From contig NC_089493.1 of NCBI RefSeq assembly GCF_036850765.1, positions 11,223,632-11,287,631 on the forward strand: a DNA stretch of 64,000 nucleotides. The letters run 5' to 3'. Under the pieces are notes generated by a model. The model was not told the DNA's origin. It was given only the letters and a program-made list of their open reading frames with translations, and searched no databases. Position numbers and translations under genes: made by a program. Source of the stretch: Saccopteryx bilineata. Lineage: Eukaryota > Chordata > Mammalia > Chiroptera > Emballonuridae. This document shows positions 41,465 to 53,008 of this stretch, in pieces. Numbering within the stretch: position 1 is the first letter of the stretch; each line of letters begins with the position of its first letter.

Positions 41465-42756
41465 AGGAAAGAGAGGCCTTTCACCTTTTCAAGGTTCTTC
41501 CTTCTCTTTCTCCTATTTGACAGTGTCACTTCAATAAGGGCACACAGTTATCATACTAGGATTTAGCAAGAAGCAACCCTGCAGCAAAGTTAATTTTGTG
41601 ATGGCTGCACTTAAAAAATGAACACTTAGGTAGATTGACTCTTCTTCATGTTTATCATAGAGCAGAAAAGCACGAACCATTTAGCTGCTTAGAGATGTAA
41701 GGAAGAAGCCTACGAGGTAAAGCCCTCACTGAGATGCCCTTCCTGGCTCAGCTGGGACCCACCGTGGCATCCACAATAGCGGCTGCTCCAACTCGCTGTT
41801 CACCCTGTCCTGTGAGTACAAAGTGAACTTAGCAAAATGCATGGTTTAACTTCCTCATCAAAACCTTCTTTCTGTTCTTTTGTGCTTTTGATTGACAAAT
41901 ACAAATTTCAGAAAGTTAACATTTGAATTTATCTCTAATTCTAAACTGACCTTTTCCCCAAATTAACATATGAGTTCCCCATGTGCCATGTTTTCTGAAC
42001 ATCCCTATTTTCAGGCATGGAACATGCAGGTGATTTGGAAAGTGGAGACAAGTCTGAGGAAACGAGCCTGTTTCAGAGGGAACATCGTCACAGTGAATAC
42101 TTCTGGAAGCCTAACAACACTAACCCAGCTGTCGCTTTTCCTTTTTTAATTAATATTTTTGTTTAATTAATAATGGCATAATTTAGGGGTTTGGAGACTT
42201 GCATGAAAATACTTTAGCTCCCTCAGATGTTCCTGCAGTTTTGAAATCACCCTCCAGAAGTAACCATACAGCTCTGGAGGGGTAGCTGAACCGGCACCAG
42301 GACTGTCATTGATACGGAGGTGACATTCCAAACAGTTTGCTCTTTTCCAATGTGTTAAAGGGGCCACCAGCGTCCCTTCTCTTGTGACTCTTAGGACTGT
42401 TCTTCAAGAACTTAGCTGGGTCTCCAGGGGAATGGGGAGGCTACCGTCCTCACAGGTAGAACCGGATTTCCATGGAGTGCTTGCCTGAGATGCAGGATTA
42501 CCTACACACTGTATTCTAGCTATGTTATATTGCACAGGAGAATGAGACGCTACCAGAGGGGACAAGTACTGACAACACGTACGCATTAACATTCCCGGAG
42601 CGGGGTTAGAGAAGCTGACGTCTCATTTCTCCATTTTGTCATTAGCTATTACCAGCTAATGTTCCAAGGCACCCTTACAGAGATAAAGCAGCATATAAAT
42701 TAAAAAAGAAGTTATTGCGCAACTTTCCATTTTTACTTATCAAAAAACATGCTTTT
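41465..42756. other. Intergenic, nothing recognised
   Basis: About 1.3 kb without a clear repeat or convincing exon. Short frames here lack domain features. Confidence 0.5.
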
Positions 42757-43131
42757 GGCCCTGGCCGGTTGGCTCAGTGGTAGAGCGTCAGCCTGGCGTG
42801 CAGGAGTCCCAGGTTCAATTCCCGGCCAGGGCACGCAGGAGAGGCGCCCATCTGCTTCTCTACCCCTCCCCCTCTCCTTCCTCTGTGTCTCTCTCTTCCC
42901 CTCCCACAGCCGAGGTTCCATTGGAGCAAAGATGGCCCGGGCGCTGAGGATGGCTCTGTGGCCTCTGCCTCAGGTGCTAGGATGGCTCTGGATGCAACAG
43001 AGCGATGCCCCAGATGGGCAGAGCATCAGTCCCTGGTGGGCATGCCGGGTGGATCCCGGTCGGGCGCATGCGGGAGTCTGTCTGACTGCCTCCCCGTTTC
43101 CAGCTTCGGAAAAATGAAAAAAAAATAAAAA
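42757..43131 (+). mobile_element. SINE type A
   Basis: Full length, ACCATGCTTTT/AACATGCTTTT flanks. Confidence 0.93.
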
Positions 43132-44030
43132 ACCATGCTTTTAATGTAATAAGGGCAAAAAACCATCTTAACAGTTTAAAATGTCATTAAGTAATTCAAG
43201 GCAAAAATGAACCACTTCAGACTTAAAAACAAAATAAAACTTTCATATTTCCTATCTGAACACTACTTTGCCAGAATAGGGAGTAAAATGTGGTTTCTAA
43301 AGAGATCAAGAAATTAGACTAAGTATGAGCTAGGATATAAATAAAGGTAGGAGGTGTTTCTAAAACTGAGGTGCCTAGACTGAACCTTGAAGAAATTGCC
43401 CTTTAGCCAGTGCGTTACTCTCAAACTATTAAACGGATTTCAGTGTTGCTGCAACTATTCCATTCTCAGGTGACCTTTGGGATCAGAACTGCTCTATTTA
43501 AAGACATGGTCCAGGAATCGGTGAATGCTAGACAGTAAGCTTCCATTTAAATCTTAAAAAGTAGCAGTTCACATTGGGGCCACTGAGGTCCAATCTTAAA
43601 TGGAAATATACTCCAGTGCCAAAAATTCTGCTGGAGATAGAAGCAACTTCTAGAAAAACATTACTAGTTTAAATGAATGGTTTATGGAGCCAAGGTATTT
43701 CCTCGAACACCAGAATACTGAGATTGTATGTTGTAGCTCTAAGAGGTCGTTAAGAGAGTTGGTGCGTATGTTAGGTGGTTTGGGACCATTATGACTATAA
43801 CGAGAATTCTCAAAAGTTCTAACCACCACTTCAAATATGCCACTTGTTTGTGAATATGGCCTTTGTTTTTCTCCGCATCAATAGGAAAATCCCAAGAAAA
43901 CCAACATAAGAATTGTTGGCAAAAATAAATTGGGAGATTCATTTTAAATCTTGGCCTTGAAAAGAATCCATCAGTACGTACTGAAAGGTTAATAACCAGA
44001 CTTACCCAGCACACGTGACGGATTATGCCC
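43132..44030. other. Intergenic, nothing recognised
   Basis: Unique AT-rich DNA. Confidence 0.5.
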
Positions 44031-44780
44031 TGCACTTAGTAGTAAATATTTACTTTAACCTACTGTGTTCCAAGCATTGGTCTAGGCACGGGGCATACAG
44101 CAGAGAACAGACAAAATCTGTCCCCTTGTGGAGTTTCGATTCTGACAAAGCATATAACATGTCACATGCTAAGTCATGGGTAAGCACTGTGGGAAAAAAA
44201 CGAGGGGGGGATGCTTAGTTTTCAATACGGTGGTCAGAACCGCCTCACTAACCTGACAGCTGAGCAAAGGTCTGCAGGTGATTGGAGCAGGCCAGAGCCA
44301 AGCACCCAGGCAGAAAGTACACTGAGTACAGAGGCCCTGAAACAGGTTTTTCTAGTGTGTTCTAGAATCTAGGAGAAAACCAGTGTGGCTGGAGTGCAGC
44401 CGGGGGCTGAGAGAGTATTAGAAAATGAAGTAAAAGTCAAGGGCCACTCATTTATGATTCTTTATGCCATGTTAAGGACTTCGGCTTTTATTCTGAAAAG
44501 GGAAACTATAGGAGGACTTTTGAGAGGAGTAACATTAAAAAGGATTCCTCGCCAGTTGTTTGGTAATTGTTGTCTCACAGGAGACTTAAGGAGCAGATTT
44601 GGGTGCGAGGAGAGATCAGCAGCTCAGTTTAGGACATCTTAGTAAATAACAAGTAGGCTATTTGAGACTGGAGCTCAGAAGAAAGATACAAGGTAGTGAT
44701 ATAAATTTGGGCATTTAGAACCATGAGCCCAGATGAGATGATCACGGGAGTTAGAGAAAAGGCATGCCAATATTTAGAAA
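44031..44780. mobile_element. Ancient L2-like LINE fragment
   Basis: TGTTCCAAGCATTGGTCTAG, CCAGTGTGGCTGGAGTGCAG and CTTTTATTCTGAAAAGGGAA are in the order of an ancient mammalian LINE consensus I associate with L2. Confidence 0.55.
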
Positions 44781-44789
44781 TTGGGCAGA

Positions 44790-45111
44790 GCCTGACCAGG
44801 CGGTAGCACAGTGGATAGAGCGTAGGATTGGGATGCGGAGAACCCAGGTTCAAAACCCCGAGGTCACCAGCTTGAGTGTGGGCTCATCTGGTTTGAGCAA
44901 GGCTCACTAGCTTGAGCCCAAGGTTGCTGGCTCAAGCAAGGGGTCACTCGCTCTGCTCTAGTCCCCCGGTCAAGGCACATATGAGAAAGGAATCAATGAA
45001 CAACTAAGGTGCTGCAACGAAGAACTGATACTTCTCATTTCTCTCCCTTCCTGTCTATCTGTCCCTATCTCTATCTCTGTCTGTCACACACACACACACA
45101 CACACACACAA
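44790..45111 (+). mobile_element. SINE type B with (CA)n tail
   Basis: GCCTGACCAGGCGGTAGCAC head; tail is (CA)n at 45085-45110; AGAAATTGGGCAGA/AGAAACTGGGAAGA flanks. Confidence 0.92.
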
Positions 45112-46307
45112 AGAAACTGGGAAGAGCCCCCAGAATTGATATAATTGGTTGGGAAGGGATCCTGACATTGTTCATGTGAGCTTTGTTATTTTTTTATTTA
45201 TTTCCTTGGGTAATTCTAATATACAGCCACATTTCAAGAATATTCACTGCCTTAGACCAAAACAAAAATACCAATGCATGATGACTCCCAGTCATGGTCC
45301 AGAATTACATGGAATTTTAAAAATATGTTGTAGAATTTATAAAGTGATGGCAAATATTTGATACAAAACTGAGTCATGTGGTATTGTGGTAAGATTTTCT
45401 GCCAGTGGCTTGGAGATTGAAAATGTTAAATACATCAAGAAGGAAATCAACACTAGATAATCGTAATAAAGACTTTAACAATATGCACAGTACAGTTACT
45501 CTCTTGAGAGCACTTTATCTAATGATTCCACTTCCCTAAAGAAAAGCTTTTTGTTCATTATAAAAGCTTTGAAACAACCAATTCTAAACTTAGGGATTTC
45601 CTTTTTACTTTAAAATGGATAACATCTTTTAAACCAGAAAATTTATATGGTGACTTAAGTTCCATGAATTAGGTGTTTCTGTATTTCAGTTTCTATTCCC
45701 TATCCTAGCACTTTTTAAAAACTAAAATACCTGGCATGTTTCTATGAAAAACAGCAGGCTATTATCTCATTTCAGGTGTAGTTGCACACAAATGACTCCT
45801 TAGACCACTATTTTCCTCATAACTGGAAGCAAATACTGGCTGGTTATGAATCCTAGGATGCTCGTCCCTTCCCTAAAATCTCTGAAGCACCTCTCATATT
45901 TGCCTTTTATCTCACTGCTCTTTGTATTGTGACATGAATATAAAATAAACAACTATCTGCTATATTACTAAGTCTCCTATCCATCAGTTTCAATCTCAGT
46001 CTAATAGAGCTAGGAGATAAATTTTACCTTTCCCTCTTTACCAAAAGAGTGCTTTGAACTATTAGTCATAGACAAAATAGTAATAATCTAACTAGGATAC
46101 TTAATTCCTAAATAATAAAAAAACATTAACTCTGCAATCTGAAATAATAATTATATGTAAAAGTACCGCAGTACTCCTACTGTAATTATTTTATGATGTC
46201 TACTACCAAGGCAATATGATCTTGAAAATGAGATGGACTAAGTAAGCACTTACCAAATCTCAAAATACTAGAAGAGAGAAAGTCTACTTCAATAAAAAGG
46301 AATTACT
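45112..46307. other. Intergenic, nothing recognised
   Basis: AT-rich unique DNA without a clear element. Confidence 0.5.
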
Positions 46308-46942
46308 GCCTGACCAGTGGTGGCGCAGTGGATGAAGTGTCAACCTGGGACGCTAAAGTATGAAGTTCAAAACTCTGAGGTCACCAGCTTGAGTGTGGGA
46401 TCATCTACAACAGTGGTAGTCAACCTGGTCCCTACCACCCACTAGTGGGCATTCCAGCTTTCATGGTGGGCGGTAGCAGAGCAACCAAAGTATAAATAAA
46501 AAGATAGATTTAACTATGGTAAGTTGTTTTATAAAGACTTATTCTGCCAAACTTAGTGAAAAGCCAACATAAAGTACTTGGTAAGTAATTATATATTATT
46601 ATATGCTTTAACTTGCTGTAACTCTGCTTTATAAATTTTGTAAAGTTAAGTTACTTCCCTACTTTATAAATCACCATTACTGTGGAACCAGTGGGCGGTT
46701 AGAAAATTTTACTACTAACAGATACAAAAGTGGGCGGTAGGTATAAAAAGGTTGACTACCCCTGATCTACAAGATCCGGGAGTCGCTTGCTTACACAAAG
46801 GGTCACTGGCTTGGCTGGAGTCCTCTGGTCAAGGCACGTATGAGAAGCAGTCAATGAACAACTCAAGTGACACAACTATGAATGAGTTGATGCTTCTCAT
46901 CTCTCTCTGTTCCTCCCTCCCCCCCTCTCACTCTTAAAAAAA
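46308..46942 (+). mobile_element. SINE type B broken by a hAT MITE
   Basis: Head GCCTGACCAGTGGTGGCGCA at 46308 and tail to 46942 form one SINE once 46411-46764 is removed. Flanks GGAATTAC/GAAATTAC. Confidence 0.88.
46411..46764. mobile_element. hAT-type MITE, 354 bp, nested in SINE
   Basis: CAGTGGTAGTCAACCT and AGGTTGACTACCCCTG ends; perfect 8-bp duplication ATCTACAA (46403-46410, 46765-46772). Confidence 0.92.
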
Positions 46943-47089
46943 GAAATTACTACTTTACAAGTGACAAATTCACAAACCATGCATTACATGAAACATTTGT
47001 AAAACAAAAAGTGACAAATAATTTTCTTAGATTATTTCTAAACCATCACTGCTTCAAGACCAATCACATAAAACAAGAAAATGCTCGCT

Positions 47090-47340
47090 GATTTTCCTCA
47101 GATTATTTTTCAGAAGCAGTACAGTGGGATGCTAGCTAGAGCTAAAGATAAGAAGCCAGACATCTGGGGTTCAAGTCCTGGCCCTCCCACTTACTGGCTG
47201 ACCATGGACAAGTTATTAATTCCTATGTGCTTCAGGTTTCCTAATTTTCCTCTTCTGGAAACTGGCAGTAGGACCCGTACATAACTGCCTCATAGGGCTA
47301 TTGCAAAGAATGTAAACCATTTAAAGCAGTGCCTGCAGCA
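47090..47340 (+). mobile_element. MIR SINE
   Basis: TTCAAGTCCTGGCCCTCCCACTTACTGGC... and CCTCATAGGGCTATTGCAA are MIR core motifs. Confidence 0.75.
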
Positions 47341-47349
47341 TGTGTACTA

Positions 47350-47645
47350 CAGTGCTCCTTGACTTAACAATGGTTGTGTGAGTTGAAAATGCAAGTCGAA
47401 AATGGATTTAACACACCTCACCTATCAAACCTCAGAGCGTAGCCTAGCCTACCTTAAACATGCTCAGCACACTTAACAGCCTATAGTTAGGCAAAATTAT
47501 CTCGCTGCCCATCACAAGAATCCTATTGCATATCACTAGCCCGGGAAAAGATCAAAATTCAAAGTAGTTTCTACTAACTGCATATTGCTTTCACGCTGTC
47601 ATAAAGTGGAAAAATCCTGTCAAACCAGGGTTAAGGCGGGGACTG
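47350..47645. mobile_element. Tc1/mariner (pogo/Tigger-like) MITE
   Basis: Inverted ends GTGCTCCTTGACTTAACAA and TTAAGGCGGGGACTGTA, with internal GCATATCACTAGCCCGGGA shared with the copy at 31780. TA flanks. Confidence 0.75.
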
Positions 47646-47990
47646 TACTTATTAAGTACTCAAAAGATGCGTGTGATTTGCTCATCTGACCCTTACAGAA
47701 ACAGGTATTTCAAACTGCTGCCTACTTTGAAGATTCCAAGTCCTGTAGCAGAAGATAAACTGTTTCAGGAACTAGACCTATGGAGGCAGTAAAAGCAATG
47801 AGACGAGTTAGGGAGGAATCTGCTCTTGCTGCTTCTGAATTGCAAAGGCACCTGCTTTACCTTTTAAAAGATCGCTGTGGAACGTGCAGCCTTCCGTTCT
47901 GGTCAAATCAGACTTCAAAGTTGAGGTTGCCAGAAACTTCTAGATTTTCAGTAGCTCAAAAATTGAGCCATTTCTCAGTAATGCCACTTC

Positions 47991-48536
47991 TTTTTTAAGT
48001 GACAGGAGGGGAGATAGACTCCCACATGTGCCCTGACTGGGATCAACCCAGCAACCCATCTGGGGTCAACACTTGAACCAATCAAGCCACTGGCTGCAGG
48101 AGGGGAAAAGAGTAGGGTAGAGCAGTGGTCCCCAACCCCCGGGCCGTGGACCGGTACCAGTCCGTGGGCCATTTGGTACTGATCCGCAGAGAAAGAATAA
48201 ATAACTTACATTATTTGCGTTTTATTTATATTTAAGTCTGAACGATGTTTTATTTTTTTTAAATGACCAGATTCCCTCTGTTACATCCGTCTAAGACTCA
48301 CTCTTGACGCTTGTCTCGGTCACGTGATACATTTATCCGTCCCACCCTAAAGGCTGGTCTGAAAATATTTTCTGACATTAAACTGGTCCGTGGCCCAAAA
48401 AAGGTTGGAGACCACTGGGGTAGAGGGAGGGGAAGAGAAGCAGGTGATTGCTTCTCCTGTGTGCCCTGACGGGATCAAAGCCTGGGCGTCCACATGGCAG
48501 GCCAATGCCCTATCCACTGAGCCAACTGACCAAAGC
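47991..48536 (-). mobile_element. SINE type A broken by a hAT MITE
   Basis: Minus-strand SINE flanked by CAGTAATGCCACTTC on both sides; hAT MITE at 48123-48417 sits inside. Confidence 0.9.
48123..48417. mobile_element. hAT-type MITE, 295 bp, nested in SINE
   Basis: CAGTGGTCCCCAACCC ... GGTTGGAGACCACTG; perfect 8-bp duplication GGGTAGAG (48115-48122, 48418-48425). Same family as 61738-62002. Confidence 0.93.
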
Positions 48537-48629
48537 CAGTAATGCCACTTCCATCCTTAAGCGTGGCTAGGCAGAGAGCACCCAGTGCTGAATCAGCTGC
48601 CATCTGTGAGAAGCCCTGCAGCTGTGGTC

Positions 48630-48830
48630 AGGAACCAAGGCCTCAGTGACTTCATAACTCTGCCTGTGCCGCCTACCAGCTAAGTGACCAAAGGCAAGTG
48701 ACTTAATTTCTCCATGTCAGTGTCCTTATCTGTAAAATCTACGTAATTGTTAGTTCATAGGTTTGTTGCACTAAGTGAGTTAATTCATGTAAAGTTCTTA
48801 GAACAGAGCAAGTACCAAAAAATGTTGATT
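48630..48830 (+). mobile_element. MIR SINE
   Basis: CTAAGTGACCAAAGGCAAGTGACTTAATTTCTCC and TTAGAACAGAGCAAGTACC follow the MIR consensus order. Confidence 0.7.
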
Positions 48831-49848
48831 ATTAAAGTCTATTAGTGTGAAATAGTTCCCTGGTATTAATCATGTAACTATAAAAATATATCTCAGTCTC
48901 ACTCAGGAATAAAGAAAAAAAAATCCTAAAATCTAGTATTTCCATTTTTCTGTTACTTGTACTGGTACCAGACATGAGGTAGTCAAGCACAAATGCACAG
49001 GAAGCACAAGGACCACACCTTCATGCAACTACCCTATCACCTGAAGACCAGCCCTCAGGCTAGGCAAGAATATCAGGGTGCTGACTTGACAGTACCTGTT
49101 AGAGCGCTATCAGGGCGCTGGGCCAAGTGTTTTCACTGAACACCTTGTTTCTATCTTCTATGCGTAAGATTTCTCAACATTCAAACGTTTAGTCTTTTTA
49201 CAAGTTTTTCTTTTTTAAATCAGTAGCCTTACTGATGCTTGCTAATTAACAATGCCAGTAGCATTACCAAAAGGAGGAACACATTCTGTGTATCAAGACA
49301 GCCGTCACTTCAATAATTTTATACCCATTTCTCACAAGCTGATAGCAACAGAGCATAAATAGTTAGCTTACTCACAGAAGGATGAATTGGTGTTTTAGTT
49401 TGAAGAAGTTTAAAGCAAGCCATGTAATTGTATAAAATTTAAATTTTATGACCATGTTTGGACCTTTTTACATATTAAACACAATGGAAATGTTCATATT
49501 CATTTTTTCCCCAAAGGAAAAATTTCTGAACCATCACTATGTTGCACAGTAGAATAAAAATATGAGTTTAGGAACTTATTCAAGTTTCTAAAGATTGCAA
49601 ATAACAGACAAGATTTTACTTCCAAAATCTGAAGTCATCCACATGATTTTGTAGTACTGTATCTCAGCCTTTATAAAATTCATCATTATTCAGATAAAGA
49701 TAGCCCCCTAGTCACATTAAAAAAAAAAAAAAAAAGCCTCAGCCCCACCACAACTTCCTGAAAGCTGTGAAAAAAACTGCAGTCTTGTGATCAGGTTCCA
49801 TATGGTACTGACAATTTTGTAATCATAAAGGGAAAATGGTGACTGATG
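48831..49848 (-). other. LYSET: Probable LYSET 3'UTR and flank
   Basis: No repeat is evident from about 48900 to 49848, as expected for a 3'UTR. I found no convincing AATAAA on the minus strand, so the end is undefined. Confidence 0.4.
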
Positions 49849-50260
49849 TCATGTGTCTATCAGTTGTAGTCTGCTGATCTGATTAGAAGCCTTGACAAAT
49901 GCCTGATGGCGATTGCAAATAACTGCCAAGCATATGGGGATGATACAGTAGCCCACTGTTTTGGGGTCAGCTCTTGTACAAGAATATAGGAACAAAAACA
50001 TCTGCAAGTAAGGTATCAGAAAAATAATTGTCCAAAACCAAAACGGCAGGGAGAGTAACCGAGCTTTCAAGGAGTGTGTCCATGTGGTTCCTTCATGGGG
50101 CTCCTCTGGGTGCTGTTGAATGTGTTCCAAGGCCAGTCTATTGTAAGTCTCATTGATTTCAAACACATAGTAGAACGCTGCTGCACTTGCTAACAGATAC
50201 AATCCCACTCCAATCCATCCCATCCGCTGACGGAAATTCATCATTCTCCATGCTCTGTGC
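49849..50260 (-). CDS. LYSET: LYSET coding exon 2
   Basis: Begins after a TTGGAAG acceptor and encodes both membrane segments and the C-terminus. It contains two adjacent ATGs (50244 and 50241) that would start the 131- or 130-residue form. Confidence 0.95.
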
Positions 50261-50763
50261 CTTCCAATTTAAAAGAAAGAAAATACAGTTAGGGTCTCGT
50301 AATGCTGTCACAGCGACTATTCCAAATATACTTGCTTTATTTCCAGTGAGTTCTAAAATACCCCACTACCACTTCTACGGTTTCAAATAAATGAAATTAC
50401 ATTTCTTAAGGCACGTAAACAACTTACAGGTTGTTTTATGGTAACAGTTATAAGGAAGTACAAAAAGTTTCGGTATATACCGAGTCTGCTTTTGTGTGAA
50501 TCCCACAGAATAAGTCACTTATATCTGGCTTAAATAGGTCCACTACACCTTCCATTAAGACACTGGAATTAAAGTGGTTTCCGTAGGAACATTTCACACT
50601 TTTACAGTTCAAAGACTTTCTGACTTAATAGGATTGCTTCAGACGGGGCCCCTAAGTCAAGACAGTAACTCTTAAACACTTACAGTGGTCCCGAGAATCT
50701 TCCTGTTCCCACGGCAAGCGTTAAAGAGTCACTCGGTTCTGTATAATCGGGTAGCTTTGGCAT
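49849..50763 (-). CDS. LYSET: LYSET (TMEM251), Golgi lysosomal enzyme trafficking factor
   Basis: Coding exons 50684-50763 and 49849-50260 give 164 codons including stop, a 163-residue protein. Exon 1 encodes MPKLPDYTEPSDSLTLAVG and exon 2 starts HRAWRMMNFRQRMGW. Two hydrophobic segments are visible: WIGVGLYLLASAAAFYYVF, and a longer block around LLSLPFWFWTIIFLIPYLQ continuing MFLFLYS. A cytosolic tail ends ISRLQLIDT. Family knowledge: LYSET is a small Golgi membrane protein that retains GlcNAc-1-phosphotransferase (GNPTAB) so lysosomal hydrolases get mannose-6-phosphate tags. A shorter 131-residue form can start at the exon-2 ATG (50244). Intact, and divergent from MOAP1. Confidence 0.95.
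50684..50763 (-). CDS. LYSET: LYSET coding exon 1 (long isoform N-terminus)
   Basis: ATG at 50763, 26 codons plus two bases (MPKLPDYTEPSDSLTLAV...FSGP, then CT), followed by a GTAAGTG donor. It joins exon 2 at a Leu codon. Confidence 0.92.
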
Positions 50764-50799
50764 GTCACAGACAGCTACCATAAAAGAAATCCCCGGGGT

Positions 50800-51690
50800 C
50801 ACCGGCTGGGAGAACGGTGAACGCGACCGGCCTGGAGCACAAGCTAATTGTGATTAAGCACGGCGTGACTGCGGAGGGTCACGCGGCGGCCGGGCCCCCC
50901 GTCACTGCTCCGGGAGCCCCCAGACTGTGTCACTCGGCCCGGCCCGGAGACTCCCCAGCCAACCCCGCCCCCTGTCACGCTGCAGCGCCCACGGGCCGCG
51001 ACCAGGGCTGTGCGGGCGGCGCCAGGCCCGGGTCTCTCCGCCTGGCAGCGCCGGGAGCCCGGGGCCGGGCAGCGGCCACCGGCCGAGCCTGCAGAGCTGG
51101 GGAGGCCCGGGATCTCACCTTCCTCTCCGGATTGGCCCGCCCGCGCACCGTCCCGGATGCTGCCACTGTCGGGGCTTCCGGCTCGGCCCGGAAGCGCGCG
51201 CGCCCCGCCCCGAAGGGCTCGCCCCTCGTGACGTCAGGGTGCTGCAGGCCGCGGCCCCGCCTCCTCGGGCACGCCCCAAATCGCTGGAGGTGGGACGCGG
51301 GCTGAACCTGCGGCGACGCCGGGGGTGGGACCCCAGTTGCCGCGCGCTAGTCGGCCTTGCCCCCGGCCCTCGCCCGCGACTCTGATCACTCCATCGCCCC
51401 TGGCCGCGCAGAGAACCGCAGCGACGAGGCAGCCGTTCCTTGCCCGCGTGGCGCTCTGCACAGCCCCCGGTGGTCCTCTGCTGTGCCCATCGGAGCGGAG
51501 CGGAGGCCGCCCTTCCGCTCCTCGGGCCGGGCCTTCTGGTGCCTGGGTTGCTGGCGGTGGCCGCAGGCATGGCCAGCTAGATAACGGCGGGGCGCCCGAG
51601 GCGGAGGAGGGGGTAAGACGGCAGCTCGCCGCAGCGGGGACGCCTGGCGTCGCACCGCGCCCGGCTTCCGGGGCCCTGGGGTCCTTGACA
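50800..51690. promoter_or_regulatory. CpG island, bidirectional LYSET/MOAP1 promoter region
   Basis: About 0.9 kb of very GC- and CpG-dense DNA lies between the LYSET start (50763, minus) and the MOAP1 start (51846, plus). Many open frames here are GC artefacts with no recognisable protein. The human genes are also arranged head-to-head. Confidence 0.75.
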
Positions 51691-52402
51691 CCTTGAGCGG
51701 ACATGACTGCCTTGTCCTCACAGGACCTGGAGCTGGGGACGTTCACCGGACTTATATGGGGTTCTTCGGAGAATTATTGTGAATTGCGGTGACATCCGCG
51801 CCCCCAACAAATTGGAATTTAATTAAATACATTGTTTTGGCCACCATGACGCTGAGGCTCTTGGAAGACTGGTGTAGGGGGATGCATATGAACCCTCGGA
51901 AAGCGCTGCGATGGCCGGCATCCCCCAGACCTGTAATGTGGCAGAAATCGAGGAGGCCCTGTGGGCTGCTCTAGCTCCCTTGGGCGAGCACACACTGCTG
52001 GGGGAGGATGTTCCGGAGGGACCACAACAGGGATGGAGCCTCAATAGGACTTACCCAGGATTCTGGTGTTGCTCTGGTCCCCAAGGAGATACCTGGGAAA
52101 GGGGGTGCCTGGAGAGTGATCTGTAAGCCCCCAGACCCAGATAGTGAATTTTTAAGCAGGTTAACTGAATTCTTAGAAGGAGAGGGTGTGACATTGGTTG
52201 AGCTGATCAGAACTTTTGGGTATGAAAAGAACCCTTTACCCAGACCAGAACATGATCCCAGAAATACGGGCCCCCATGTTAGCACAGGCATTAGATGAGG
52301 CTCTTCAGCCTGCCCTGCATGCAGTACCTGAAATACGAAAAACAGAGTATTCTCAGGCAGTGATCCTCCAAAACCTGAAGAAGAAGAATTTGAATCCTGG
52401 CT

Positions 52403-52884
52403 TGTTGGGGATTGAAAGCCAACAGGGTCTTTGCAGTTTAGATTTTAGGGGGACAGGTGTGGGGAACTGGCAGTAAACTGACAGTCTGTCCAACCCTCCA
52501 CCTCACTTGCTTAGTGAAGTTGCTAACGGCTGTTTTTTTCCACACCTCCATATTAGCTGGATTGTTTATACTGGTCCTATCCCCATGTCCCTCAGAAAGA
52601 CTGGAGGCAATCCTTTGTTTTGTGAAGTTAAGATATTATTATGTATGGTGGGGGTTTTCTGCACTTGGTAGAATTCTTGGGTTGCCTTGGAAATGTGATC
52701 AGAGATATCACTGATTTGCTAATGACTGTCTCTGCAGGGTTAGGGATGGCGAGTGCTCTCTGTTCTTGCCATCAGCTTACAGAGGCCTCTCCATCCAATC
52801 CTTTTACTCTTTTAAGTCTATTTTCTTAATTCCGTGCCGTTCCCACTCAGGACCTGGAATTATTATCCATGCTGGTTCGCGGCA
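52403..52884 (+). mobile_element. Solo LTR (ERV2-like) inserted in MOAP1
   Basis: 482 bp, beginning TGTTGGGG and ending TTCGCGGCA, flanked by a perfect 6-bp duplication CTGGCT (52397-52402 and 52885-52890). Coding similarity to MOAP1 stops at the left edge (EEEFESW) and resumes at the right edge (FHTTQM). The 6-bp duplication is typical of ERV2/beta-type integration. It shares its start and end with the LTR at 38406-38878. No internal retroviral genes remain. Confidence 0.9.
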
Positions 52885-52908
52885 CTGGCTGTTTCATACT
52901 ACGCAAAT

Positions 52909-53008
52909 GATGAACACATGGCACTTGTCAGAGGCCGAGAAAAGAAGGCGATTGCTAGGATGAACACATGGCACTTGTCAGAGGCCGAGAAAAGAAGGCG
53001 ATTGCTAG
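52909..53008 (+). repeat. 50-bp tandem duplication inside MOAP1
   Basis: Two adjacent, essentially identical copies of a 50-bp unit (52909-52958 and 52959-53008), each containing GAACACATGGCACTTGTCAG. Since 50 is not a multiple of three it shifts the MOAP1 frame. Confidence 0.95.

Noticed and set aside
51115..51746. Long frames on both strands in the 51 kb CpG island
   Set aside because: GC-rich composition leaves stops rare; no domain, no conserved start, overlaps a promoter.
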